A stretch of 64,000 bases of DNA, from contig QPMI01000632.1 in the NCBI GenBank assembly GCA_004431415.1, positions 124,001 through 188,000 on the forward strand, given 5' to 3'. Made by a program: the position numbers and the translations under genes. Below the pieces are notes generated by a model. It had not been told where the DNA came from. It worked only from the letters and a program-made list of their open reading frames with translations, and did no database searches. Origin of the DNA: Cyanophora paradoxa. Its lineage: Eukaryota; Glaucocystophyceae; Cyanophorales; Cyanophoraceae. Numbering within the stretch: position 1 is the first letter of the stretch; every line of letters starts with the position of its first letter. This document shows positions 32,089 to 43,453 of this stretch, piece after piece.

Positions 32089-35000
32089 ATGGACGAGGAT
32101 CCCACGCGCACGATACTCGTTGTCGGCCTGGACGACGACGTCGACCGGTCGCCCCTCACGATCATGGCGCACGCCGAAAGTGACGATCAGCCGCCGCCTC
32201 CGGCGCCGCCCGCGGCCCTGGCCGCCGCAGCTGCAGCTGCAGGCCCTGCGATGGCCGCCGCGTGCGCCGCGTTCTGCCCTCGGTGCGCATGCGCCGCGTT
32301 CTCGCGCATGTTTGTCCTGCCCTAGGCCTCCAGTGACATCGGCGGTGCACTTGCGTGGCCGGGCGGCGCAGGCTGGTGCTCTCGCACTGCCGGGGCGCGC
32401 GGCTGCGGGGGACGTGCCACGCGGTGGCGGCGCTGCTCGACCTGGCCGGCTTCAGCGACCTCGTGCAGCGGGCCGGCGCCGGCGAGAGCGACATGGAGCA
32501 GGTCTTCGACGCCATCAACAGCTGCTTCCGCGCCGAGATCGACCTCCTCGAAGGCCCGCCCGCCCCGCCCGGCCCCGCCCTGGCCCCCCGCCCCCCCCCC
32601 CCCCCCCCGCCCCTCCCCCCCCCCTCCCCCCCCGCCCTTGCCCTCGCGCGGGCCTCACCCCCCGCAGAGTACGGCGCCGATGTCCTCTCCTTCCTCGGGG
32701 ACGGCCTCCTCGGTCCGTTCCGGGCTGCCCCGCCGCGCCCCGGGCCCGCGCCACCCCACCCCCCACCCAGCAAGCCATAAGCCATCCCGACCGCAGCGAT
32801 CTGGCCCGTCGAGCCGTACGAGGCTGGATCCGGGGCTGGGGCGGAGAGGCTGCCCTGCGTCGCGGAGGAGGAGCTGGAAGGGGACAGCGACGACGAGGAG
32901 GGGCGGCTCGCGTCGGCCCTCGCCCTGCGCGCCGCCGCCGCCGCCGAGTGTGCCCTGCGGGTGCGCCGTTCGACCTTTTTCGCACGCGCGCGTTCGCCAG
33001 TTCTGCGAGCGCGGACGCAGGTGCAGGAGCGCTTCGCGGCGGGTGTGGCCGGGGGCATGAGGCTGCGGGTCGCCCTCGCCGCGGGGCCCCTGCGGCTCCA
33101 CGTCGGCGGCATCGGCGGCCCGGCGCCCCCGGACGGCCGCCCCGCCTCGCTCCTCCGCATCTCCGAGAGCCACGGCCAGTTGCAAGAAGGACCCCCTCAG
33201 GCCGGCCTCCGGAACCCGGACGGCTCGCCCGTGCCCGGGTGCGCCCGCCGCGCAGCTGCTGCCGCGGCTTAGCCTGCTCCGAGACTGAGCGTCGGCGGCG
33301 GGGCCAGGCGGATGGTGTTCTTCGTGAAGGGCGCGGCGGTGACCGAGGCCGGTGACGCCCTCGCCGACATCGCCCCGGGGTCCGCCCCGCCGGCCCTCCG
33401 ACCCGACCCGGTCCTGGCTTCAATTTACGCCGCTGATGTTTACCGGGCCCGGCAGGCAAGTGTGCCTCTGCCCGTCGCTGCTGGAGCACATCCCGCGGTC
33501 GGCGCTGGTCGTCCCCACCCGCAGCATGCGGCGTGAGGCGTCCCGGCGGGAGGTCCTGCAGCGGGAGGCGGCGGGCAAGTCCGCCCGGCGCCTCTCGGGG
33601 CACCCGACGGCCCTGCTCGCCGGCGCCAGCTCCGCCTCCTTCAGCATGTCTCTCAGCGGCCCCGGGGCTGAGGCGCTGGGCGCGACGACGCTGACGGGCA
33701 GCCGCAGCGCGCGGCTCGGGTCGCGATCGAAATCGACCGCCGACCTGCAGCTGCCGACTGCGACCGCCTCCGGATCCTCCCGCGCGCTGCCCCTTGTCGT
33801 CGACCCGTCGGCGGGGACGCCCCTCGCCGACTACTGCCGCACCGTCCTTGGCGTCCCCTCCGGTCCGCCTCGCCTGCGATTAAAATATTGCCCGCTCCGC
33901 GTCGTAGCCCCTCGGCCTCTGCGCGCTGCTGAAGGGCAGCAGGGAGCCTGGCGGGGCGGCTGCGGGAGCCGGCGCCGCCGCTGGAGACCCCCGAGCAACT
34001 CGCCCTCGCCTCCCTCTTCGTCCCTTACACTGCGTGCCCCGGCCCCTGCTCAACATTGAGCACTGCAGCCGGCGGCACGGCTGACAGCGGCCGCCCGGCG
34101 CGCCGCGCCGTATGCGCAGGTGCGGGCACGGCTGGACCAGATCGCCGGCCTCGGCGCCGTCGACCCCGCCCGCTACCTCGCCGAGTTCCGCCCCGTGCGC
34201 TCCGCCCGCCGCCGCCGCTGCCCGGCCCGCCCCGCCCGCCCCGCGAAATGCGAGCTCGAAGGTCTCCGTCCTCTTCGGCTCGCTGGAGCTGCGGGGCGAG
34301 GGCGACGAGGCGGCCGAGGGCGCCGGCCCGCGCGCCGTCCAGCGGGCGGTGCGGACGGTGCAGGCGCTGCTCTACGCCCACGAGGGCTCCCTCCGCCAGA
34401 TCGTCCTCGACGGTCCGCGCGCCCGCCCGGCCCGCCCCGCCCCGCCAGCGGCGCCGCCCCCGACGCTGAGCGCTTTCCCGCTTAGACAAGGGGCTGGTCG
34501 TGATCGGGGTCTTTGGCTTGTACCCCATCTCCCACGAGGGTGCGCCGATTCCAGCTGCAAAATCTCTCTTTCGCGCCCCCGAATTTTGCCCTTGAGCTTC
34601 CAATGCAACTCGTGATTGCTGGATTGGAGGGATCTCACTCACCTCTTCCTCCCTTCCCCAGACGACACGGGGCGGTGCGCGGCGTGCGCGCTGGACGTGC
34701 GGGAGGCGATGGAGGCGGCCGGCGTCGGCTGCGCCCTCGGCCTCGCCACCGGCCCCGCCTTCTGCGCCTTCGTCGGCGACCCCGCCACCCGCTGGTGACC
34801 CCGCCCCGCCCCGCCGGCGTTCTGTCTTTCTGGAAGCCGGCGCCGCAGCGAGTTCTCGGTCTTCGGGAACGCGGTGAACCGGGCGGCGCGGCTGATGGGC
34901 AAGGCCGGCCTCTCCGGCGCCGGCATCCTCGCCGACGGCGAGACGCGCGCTGCCGCGTGCGCCCCGCGCCGCCCCTCCGGTCCCCGTCTGCTCGCGCGGC

Positions 35001-38000
35001 GGCCGACGCCTCCGGGCGGCGCAGAGACCTGCAGGTCGAGATGGAGGCGGCGGGGGAGTTCAACCTGAAGGGCATCCCGGGGCCCACGGCGGCGTTCCGC
35101 CCGCTGCGCGTGAGGGCGCGGCGCAGCCGGGCCCCCTCGGCGGCCCTCGCACAGGCCCCGGGGGGCTCCTCTACGGGCGCGATGCCGAGCTCGCGCTCCT
35201 CCGCGGCCTCATCGAGGCCCGCGGCCGCGCCGCCTCCGGATCTGCCCCGCTCTCGGACCGTTCGTCGACGTCGACGTCGCGCCCGCGCCCGCGGGCGGCG
35301 CCGACGTCGCCGCGGCCCTCCTCGACGGCCGCGCAGGCGTGGGGGGGTCGCAGCCCGATCACGAGGGCGGGCCGCCGTTGTCCCCCGCGTCGGCGTCGCG
35401 ATCAGCGCAGCCGCCGCTGCCGGCGTCGCCGTCGCTGGCGGTCGTGGCGGGGACACGGGCCTGGGCAAGTCGGCGCTGGCGCGCGCGGCGGCGGCGATGG
35501 CGGCGGCCGCCGGCTGGCGCACGGCGGCGACGGCGGCGCTCGCGACGGAGCGGCAGCCGCTGGCGGCGTGGCGGCCCCTCCTCGCCGCCCTCTTCCCGCA
35601 GGGCATCCTCGAGGCCCGCCCCGCCCGCGCCGCCCGCCGACCCGCGGCTAGGCCTGGTTTTGACGGGCGGCCGCGGGGCGCGCGGGGCGCAGGCCGGGGC
35701 GCTGGTGGTGGAGGGGCCGGGGCTCGACCCCGTGGTCATGGAGGACCTGGAGGCCCTCCTCCCCGCCCGGCCGGCCGCCGCCGCCGCCGCCGCCGCCGCC
35801 AGGCCCGCCACAGGGCCACACGTCGCCAAGCGGCGGCCCTCGCTGCAGTGGATTTCGGGCCCGCAGCCGGCCGCGGAACCCGCCGCGGTCGGCGCCGCCG
35901 GCGCCGCAGATCCGCCTCACGATCAGCGCCGCCTGCCCCGGAACCGGTCGCTGCGGACAGGCGCGAAACAGCCGCTGCCGGCGCTGCCGGCCGAAGCGCG
36001 GGCAGCGCAGCTGCGGGCGGCCCTCGTGCGGCTCGTCCTCGCCCGGGCCGCCGCCCCCGGCCCCTCCTCCTCGTCTTCGAGGGCGCGCCGCCCCGCCCCG
36101 CCCGACCCGCTCCGCCGGCTCCGCAGCGCCTCACGGGGGCGCCGCACGCAGACGTGCACCTGGCGGACAGCCAGAGCCAGGCGGCGCTGCTGCGGCTCGC
36201 GGAGGAGGCGGCGGAGAGCCCCGCGGCGCGCCTCCTGCTGCTCGTCACCGGCCGCCCGCCCGCGACCGCCGGGGCGGCGCCGGCGGCCTCGACTGCTGGC
36301 CCCGAGCTCGAGGGGGCGGACCTGCTCGAGAAGCTGTCGCGGGTGCCTGAGCGGCGCTGGCTGGATCTGCTGCCGCTGAACGTCGAAACCATCTCGCGCC
36401 TCGCCTGCGCCCGCCTCGGCGCCGCCTCGCTCCCACCGCAGGCCGCCGCCTTCATCGGTCCGACACAAGCGCCGGGCCGCGGCCGCCGCTGGGCCGGGGC
36501 GCCATCAGCTGACGTTGGAGGGCGGCGGGCGTCGCAGCGTACGAGTCGGGCGGGGTGCCGTTCATCGCGGCGGACCTGGCGGACCGGCTGCGGGTGGAAG
36601 GGACCCTGCAGGTCGACCCCGCGACGGGCGCCTGCACCGTGGCGCGGCCGCTGCGGAACCCGCGGCCCTCGGACGGCCTCCGCTCCGCTCTCCTCTGGCG
36701 CCTCGACCGGCTCGCCCCCTCCCAGCTCTTCGCCGTCAAGGCCCGCCCCGCCGCCCGCCCTGCCGCCGGCGCCGGACGCCCGCTCACGCTCCTCATCCGC
36801 GCAGATCGCGAGCATCGTCGGCAATCGCTTCAGCGCGGAAGAGGTCATTCGCGCGGCGGCGCGCGCCGGCCTCTCCGCGCCCGCCCCCTGACCCGGGACG
36901 CGACCGCCTGCAGGTGGCGTCCGTCCTGCCGCAGTTGGAGGGCGCGAGCGCCAAGGGGGAGCGGGCGACCTCGGGGCCGGCCCTCCGGAAGGCAGCGGAG
37001 GCGCTGGCCGCCGACTTTGCGGCGCTGTGCGCGGCCGGCGTCCTCAGAGAGGCGGTGTACGAGGCGGCCGGGGGCGAGTTCGAGTTCGCGCTCTCGCCCC
37101 TGCGCGAGGTCGTGCGGGGCCTGCTGCCCGTCGCCGAGCGCCGCCGCCTGCACCGCGCCTTCGCCGAGTTCCTCGATCGCGAGGCCCGCGACCGCGAGCC
37201 GGCCGCCGGCGCCCCGGCCGCGGGGCGCCGCGGCTCGGTCGATCTCGGGAGCGACGGCGCGTCGGCGTCGACCTCGTTTCTCGCCTCGAGCTCGGAGCTG
37301 GTCCTGGAGGGGACGACCGCCGAGCGGCTCGCGTACCACTGGACGGCGGCGGAGGAGCCGGCGGCCGCCCTGCCGTACCTGGACCGCTGCGCGGCGGCCG
37401 CCCTCGGCAGCTTCGCAAACGTGGAGGCCGAGCACGCGTACGGCGACCTGCTCGCCGGCTACCCCGGCGCCCCGGCCCTCCAGCGCGCCGGCTGGCTCGC
37501 CGGCCTCGCCGAGGTCTGCCTCCGCTCGGGGCGCTACCCCTTGGCCGCGAAGCGCTGCCGCGAGGCACTCGCGCTCCTCGGTGTGCGGATCCCGACGTGC
37601 GCCCTTTCCTCGCCCCTCCCCCCCACTCGAGCTCCCCCTTCCGAACCGAGGCACCGCAGGAGCCGCGTCGGCGTCTGGGCGTCGGTGATGTACATGGCCG
37701 TGCGGACGCGGCTGCGGGCCCCCCCGACCTTCACCACCGTCCCCGCCGAGAAGCTCGTCGCCCCGCACAGCGCCCGCGGCGGCGACGCCGCGGCGGCCGC
37801 CGTCGCGGACCTGTACGTTGTCCTGCGGCAGGCGGCAGCGCACGGGGACGACATCCCGCTGTTCCTGTACTGCGGCTTCGCCCTGTGGGCCCACGTGCGC
37901 GAGCGCAGCACCGTCGGGCCCCACTTCTTCGCCATCGCCTCCGCCCTCGTGGTGCGGGGCTGGACCTGCGACATGGGATGCTAGCTGGGCCCCGGCCCCC

Positions 38001-40233
38001 GGCCCTTGATTACAACGTTGCGGGCTGCCCCAACGTTCACGTTGTCCGTTTCCGCATGCGCAGGCCAGCAACATCGCGCTCATGTTTCCGGGGAGCCGCG
38101 CCCTCGCCACCGCCTACGCGAAATTCGGATTCGTGCGAAATTCGCCTCCCCGCGAAAATGCGCGAAATCTGATCGGGGTGGGGCGGGCGGGCCGGGCGCA
38201 GGAGCTGGGGAGCGACGCGTGCGTGGGGACGTACAGCGGCGTCATGCACAGGGCGGTGGCCTTCGCCCTCGTGGCCACCGGCGAGTTCGGGGAGGGCGGC
38301 CCCGCCTGCGACCTCTACGCCGACGCCGCCCTCCGCATGGCGCGCCGGCCCCGGCCCTCGCCCCTTCCATTTTCTCAATGATTCCTGATCGTGAGCCCCC
38401 TTGAATGTGCGCAGCACGTGAGGCGGGACGTGATGGAGGCGTGCTCGTACCGCTTCCTGTGCCACATGCGCACGGGGGGCCCGCCCGCCGTCCTCGACCG
38501 CCTCGCCTCCCGCATCCAGGTGCGCGGTGGTTTACAGCTCCGATCGCGATCCCGTCCTACGCGTGCACCTATGGGTCGTGACGCCGGCGGTGGCGGCGGA
38601 ACTGGGCACTGCAGGCGGCGCTGGAAAAGGTGGCGCGGGACCGCGAGCTCAGCGACGACCTCCACACCATCCTCTCCACCGTGCGCGCCCGGCCCGCCGC
38701 GACGATTCGCTCCCGCGCCTGCCCGGCCTGGGCCTGACGCCGCCGCCGGCGGCCGCAGGCTGCGCTCGTGTTCATCCGCTACCTTCAGGACCGGGCCCCC
38801 GCGGCCCTCGAGGTGCCCCGCGGCCCGAGCTCGAGCCGGCGTCGCCCCGAAGCTCGGTCGCGAGGGCATTGCTGATCATGAGTCGCCCCGGCCCCTGCCG
38901 CACGCGTGCACTTGCCGGCAGGTGGCGGAAGAGTTCTACCTTTCGCGATTCCAGGGCGGGTTCGCGGCGGTGGCGGCGTTCACCCGCGCATTCTTCTACG
39001 CCGTGCAGGCCCGGGCCCTCCTCTGCGCCCTCGGGCCCCACGCCTCCCCGCCTCCAGCGCGCCTCTCCGCCGTACAGGCGCGCGCGCCCTCTTGCCGCGG
39101 ACGTCGGCATCGATATCGATTTCGATCCCCGCCCACCTCTGACCCTGCGGCAGGCGGCCCGCCAGGCGGTCAAGATCCTCTGCAGCGACACCTCCAAGCT
39201 GGTGGGCCTCGTCTGGGTGCGGCGAAGCCCCGACCCGGCACTAGTTCTCCTATCTCCCCGCCCTGGCCCGACGTTGACGCGCCCTCTTGGACCGGCCAGC
39301 CGGACGTGATGTGCGAGGCGGCGACCATCCTCTATGTCGCCTGGCTCGCCTCCGACGCCCCCGCCGCCCGCTCCCACCCCGCCGCCCCCTTCGCCCGCCT
39401 CTTCCTCCCGCGCGACGCCGGCGCCGGCGACGGCGCCGATTCCACACCCGCGCCGGCAACCGCGCCGGCGACCGCGCCGGCGCCGGCGCCGGCAGCGGTC
39501 GGCCCCGGCGAGCTGGTTGCGCTCCTCGACGCCGCCGCCCGCAGCGGCGCGCGGTGGAGCGATGTGGTGAGCGCTCAATCCCTCGCGTACATTCTCGCTT
39601 GCGAGCTTCCAAGTTCGCCCCGGCCCGTCGCCCGTTGACCCTGCCGCGGCGCAGTCGGCCGGGGCTGTCGCCGTCGTGGAGGGTCTCGCTCTGAGCGCGC
39701 GCGGCGCGGCGCGGGCAGCACGCGAGCGGTTCCTCGCGGCGGCGGCCCTCGGCGGCTGGACCGCCTTGGAGCCGGCGGCGCCGGCGCCGCGCCGCCCGCG
39801 CGACTGCGCCCTGGGGCTCCTCTTTGCGGCCTTCCACACGGGGCGGCCGTCCGGCACGCCTTCTGCGACCCCGCCACCTGCTACGGCCAGATACGAGGCG
39901 ATCGCGAGCCGGGCTTCGAATTCGGGCGGCCTAGGCCTGCCCCCGCTGCCGGTTGGGCCGTTGCCGACCGTTCGGGACCCCTCGCCCGCCATCCCTTCCG
40001 CGTGCACTCCTCGGCAGCCAGAGCCCGCGACGCTCGCCCGAGCGTCCCCTGCAGCTGGGCATGGGCAGACCGGACGCTCCCCGCGAGACCTCCGGGGTGG
40101 CGAGCAGCCCATGGCCAGGTCGCTGCTGCTGCAGGCGGGGCGCCCGGCGCTGCTTCGGGCGGCGGAGCACTGCTTCGGGCTCTACGGCGACGCCCTCGGC
40201 GCCCGCATCGCCCGCGAGGCCTCGCTTCTCTGA
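32089..40233 (+). CDS. Soluble adenylyl cyclase (ADCY10 type), multi-exon
   Basis: This predicts a bicarbonate/calcium-responsive class III cyclase making cAMP. The start is taken as ATG 32089 (MDEDPTRTILVVGLDDDV), though an upstream exon is possible. Cyclase domain 1: AALLDLAGFSDLVQ (about 32430) keeps the first metal Asp, and after a GCCCGC-AG intron YGADVLSFLGDGLL (about 32670) keeps the second. FVKGAAVTEAGDALADI (about 33320) follows. Cyclase domain 2: KVSVLFGSLELRG (about 34263) lacks the first metal Asp, as in human ADCY10; DKGLVVIGVFGLYPISHE (about 34487), ALGLATGPAFCAFVGD (about 34735) and EFSVFGNAVNRAARLMGKAG (about 34850) follow. A P-loop ATPase comes next: LYGRDAELALLRGLIEA (about 35170) and the Walker A GDTGLGKSALA (about 35453). 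IASIVGNRFSAEEV (about 36810) follows a GCCCGC donor. The C-terminus is helical (LAYHWTAAEEPAAALPYLD, 37330), typical of the family, and ends ALGARIAREASLL before TGA 40231-40233. Exon boundaries in 35.6-39.7 kb are only approximate. Confidence 0.8.
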
Positions 40234-41304
40234 CGCGACGGCCGCGCTCTCTCCGAGGCTCCAGCTCGCTCTATTTTTGCGCCGGGGCGGCGATGTACGC
40301 CGCTTGCAATCGATCGAAATTTTCGCGTGCGTCGGTCTGTTGGCCTTTGCGATACATAATCACCGGATAAGTGGGCGTGAATACATTGTTGGCATGCTGG
40401 TAGCCTAGTGTTATATGAAGCTTATCGCAGTACATTTCCGTATTATATATGTCTAACGGTATATATCTTCTTACTTCTTTTCGCCTCATGATCAGGGCCT
40501 GCTGTCGGGCTACCAGCTATCGGGAATTGTGGGCCGCGGCCGATATTATCGATCGAATTGTGACCCTGCAGCCTGCAGGCAGCAGCATGCGCAGTGCTGG
40601 ATATCAGATATCAGAGTTCCGCGGAACAGGAGCTCCATCAGCCGCCGCCGGCTTTTGCACGGCGGGCCGGGTGCGCTCTTAATTCGCGTTCGAGCTCCAC
40701 AGTGGCAGCGGCAGCGCCGGAGATCGCTCGCGATCGCTCGAATAAAGAAAAGCCTCAATGAAAGGCCAGATTCAGCGTACACTATATGAAAGATGGTCCA
40801 ACCGGCGACGATGGCGGTGACTGCAATGACAAGTGGCTATCATAGTATGGAATGAATACAAAAATCGAGAGGATCGGATGCCAAAGCAAACCTGAATGCC
40901 AATTTCGCATGATGGGACTAGTACTGCCTCTGTGTCTGCAGGCTGAGTATGCACGTCAATGCAGGCTGGCGAGTCTTCGAAATCAACGAGGGGTACCACC
41001 AGAAAGTACAAATTCAGAAAGCTGAGACAACTGAGGCGGCATCCGCGGACGAACTGGGGCGAAACAGCGCGGGACTGAAGCGAGGCCAGCAGGGCGCCGT
41101 GCCCAGCAAGCGTGCTGGGCTGCTGGCCGGGTGGCAGGCGGCAAGGGCGCAGGCACGCGGCGCAACGCGGGGCGTACGCGGGGCGCCAATCGCGACTGAG
41201 CAGACAAGCGGCACGTCGTGCGCAGCACGCAATTGGATTGGCCGCGCTCCGCGCGCACGCAGCACGAGTGCCGGGCAGCGTGCTCGGCTGCGGGCAGCGG
41301 CGCG
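40234..41304. other. Spacer, no gene seen
   Basis: AT-richer sequence with palindrome words (GATATCAGATATC near 40599). A GC-rich segment from 41030 leads into the dispersed repeat, and part of it (ccagcaagcgtgctgggctg, 41101-41120) may be the 5' part of the same element. No exon was recognised. Confidence 0.4.
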
Positions 41305-41765
41305 CGCCTCCGGTTCTGCGGTGCAAGCTCGATGCAGTGGAGCGTAGTCCAGGCGGCACGCGTACCGTACGGCGTATGCGGCGCAGTGCGAGGTTAAGCG
41401 GAAATTTAGAGGAGACAGCTAGCCTAGTAGGGAGAAGTGGTTGCCATGTAACACCGCCGCGTGACGCAGCTGCAGCCCAGCGCCGCGCGAGGGAGAGCCC
41501 AGATCTACAGGAATGAGAGAAAAGTTGGTTTTCCCCTCGAAAACCACTTTTCGCGAGTTCGAGAAAGCTCTCGCGAGCTCGAGTTTGACGCTCGAAAGTC
41601 GAAGGCTGACCGGTCCACCGAGCCAATCGGAACGCGAATAAGCCTCATTTTTGTTGCATACTGGACCTCGCAAACGGCCTCATAGAAAATTTTTGGGAAG
41701 CAAGCTGGGAGACTCTGAGAAGCCCTTCGGTCTTCGGCCCCCCTTGCAATATAGGGCATGTAAGT
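41305..41765. repeat. Dispersed repeat copy 2 (first copy near 2.2 kb)
   Basis: Same orientation and block order as 2185-2700: TGCAAGCTCGATGCAGTG, AGTCCAGGCGGCAC, GGAAATTTAGAGGAGACAGC, GGGAGAAGTGGTTGCCATG, TCTACAGGAATGAGAGAAAA, GTTGGTTTTC, ACTGGACCTCGCAAACGGCC and a CCCCCCTTGCAAT end. It lacks the internal duplication found in copy 1, so it is probably closer to the ancestral form. No coding capacity was seen. Confidence 0.65.
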
Positions 41766-42629
41766 TGATGTAACTCCGCAATGAGTCCGCATGTTGTTAA
41801 GTGTGTAGAATGCAACGTTTTAATTAATGTTAATTATTATATAACAGAGTTGAACAGTCAGAACAGACCTCTAAAACAATCATATGCATGGAATGTTGAT
41901 TGGTCGGAAGGGCACGTCACGGCGTAACGCAGTCTTACGTAGACCATATGGATTGATACAGTGTGTGTCCGTCACTGTCCGATGACTCCGATGATGTCCG
42001 ATCAATCGCAAAGTCGACGCAAACCATGGCCAAGACACCAAAAACAATGATGGTCCGAAATTGGGTACACTAACCCTGGAGATTCCGAGAAATCGGCGAG
42101 AATCCGAGAACTCGGCAACTTCGACAAAAAATGAAAAACAAATTGCCGAGAACTCGAGTTCCAGTTCTTTTTTCCTAATTCGTGTTTTGTTTTTCGGTGA
42201 AAACCGGTCACTTACCGGCCACATGCACTGTGTCACTGTCACTGTCACAGTCTGTGTGACTGTGATGCACAGACTCTGCAGGTCCAGCAGTCTCTCCGAC
42301 TAGCGGCTAGGGCTGGGTCCAGTGAGATCAGTGGAGGGTCGAGGGTCTCACTCCACTCACTGAGTACTAGTGAGGATTTCGGCTCACTCGTACAAAGAAA
42401 AATGTATGAGGCCAGTGAGCAGGACCTCCGCCAGCACCGTGTGTCACGGTGTGTGTGGGTATCTGGCGCCAAAAAAATCACGACCCAGGCGCCCCACGGC
42501 CCCCACCTAACGATTTGGGGGGTAAAAACTGCTGTATCTACAGTATCTACGGTATAATCTACCCCCAAACGTTAACCGCGGCCAAAAGGCGTCGAAACGC
42601 ATTAATTCGGTGCCGCATTAATAGCCATA
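41766..42629. other. AT-rich spacer with a diverged GGTGAA...ACCGGCCA element
   Basis: No gene was recognised. Around 42184-42222 there is GTTTTGTTTTTCGGTGAAAA followed by CTTACCGGCCACA. This is a diverged relative of the repeat head at 29791, 31014 and 42630. CACTGTCACTGTCACAG at about 42232 is a short tandem/palindromic run. Confidence 0.4.
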
Positions 42630-42720
42630 GTTTTTGTTTTTGGTGAATTACCGGCCACAGGCCCACAGCCTCTAGTCTACTCCAGCACTGTGGGACCAGT
42701 GTGGGTAGGGGTCCGGGGCT
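42630..42720. repeat. GGTGAATTACCGGCCA repeat, copy 3 (short)
   Basis: It contains GTTTTTGGTGAATTACCGGC, CACAGCCTCTAG and CCAGCACTGTGGGACCAG, the same head and middle blocks as copies 1 and 2. The A-rich tail is absent or diverged. Confidence 0.6.
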
Positions 42721-42834
42721 CCGGCCCCCGGGCCCAAAAACGCATTAATATCTGCATGGCGGTACTACGGTAGAGTCTAGAGTCTAGCCTACCGGGTATA
42801 CGTAGTACCGGTAGATACCGTAGAACACATAAAT

Positions 42835-43080
42835 ACCGCGCCCACTTAATTACCGCGGTACCAAATTACCGCGCCGAGAATTTGTTAAAACGCGGTAATT
42901 TGGTCCCGCGGTAATTTGCTGCTGAGAAGTCGCTCCATACAGTACCCCCCATAATTACCGCCCCATACAAGCCTCAAATTTGTAAAAACGCGGTAATTTG
43001 GTGCCGCGGTATTTTGCTCTATGGCGGGCCGGGTTTTAAAACGCGGTAATTTATGCCGCGGTAATTTAGTGCCCGACGGT
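42835..43080. repeat. Clustered CGCGGTAATTT / AAATTACCGCG palindromic repeats
   Basis: AACGCGGTAATTT, CCGCGGTAATTT and the inverse AAATTACCGCG recur about eight times at 42850-43070 in both orientations, with pairs such as AAAACGCGGTAATTTGGT then CCGCGGTAATTTG repeated at about 42889, 42990 and 43037. There is no coding potential. Inverted pairs could fold as hairpins or act as binding-site arrays. Confidence 0.65.
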
Positions 43081-43453
43081 AGTAGATACAAGCAGTGTGG
43101 TCACACTGTGGTCCAGCAGACTGGCAGTGGACCAGCACTGCGCCGTGACACCAGCAGCGCTAGGCTCCGCTAGCCTGCGCGCGCGTGCACTGGTACTGCG
43201 GCAGCTGCAGCCTGCCGCTGCGCATGCAGCCCGGCCGCTGACTCTGAGCTACCGGTAGAATCTACGTATACCATAGTACGTATACGGCAGCCGCGCGTAC
43301 TACGGTAGGCACAGACATCGCCGAGTCGAGATGCAATTCTATACAAGCGCACCCAGTTGCAGCAACACAGCAATTGAAGCGCGCACGCGCATGCATACGC
43401 ACACCTCGAAGCAGCTGCTCGCAACGGCCGCCTGCAGCCGCACGCGTACGCAT
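43081..43453. other. Upstream region of the secreted-protein gene
   Basis: Palindrome-rich (GCATGCATACG, CAGCTGCAG, TACGTATAC). An in-frame ATG also exists at 43331, so part of this may be coding. The chosen start at 43454 gives the cleaner signal peptide. Confidence 0.35.
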
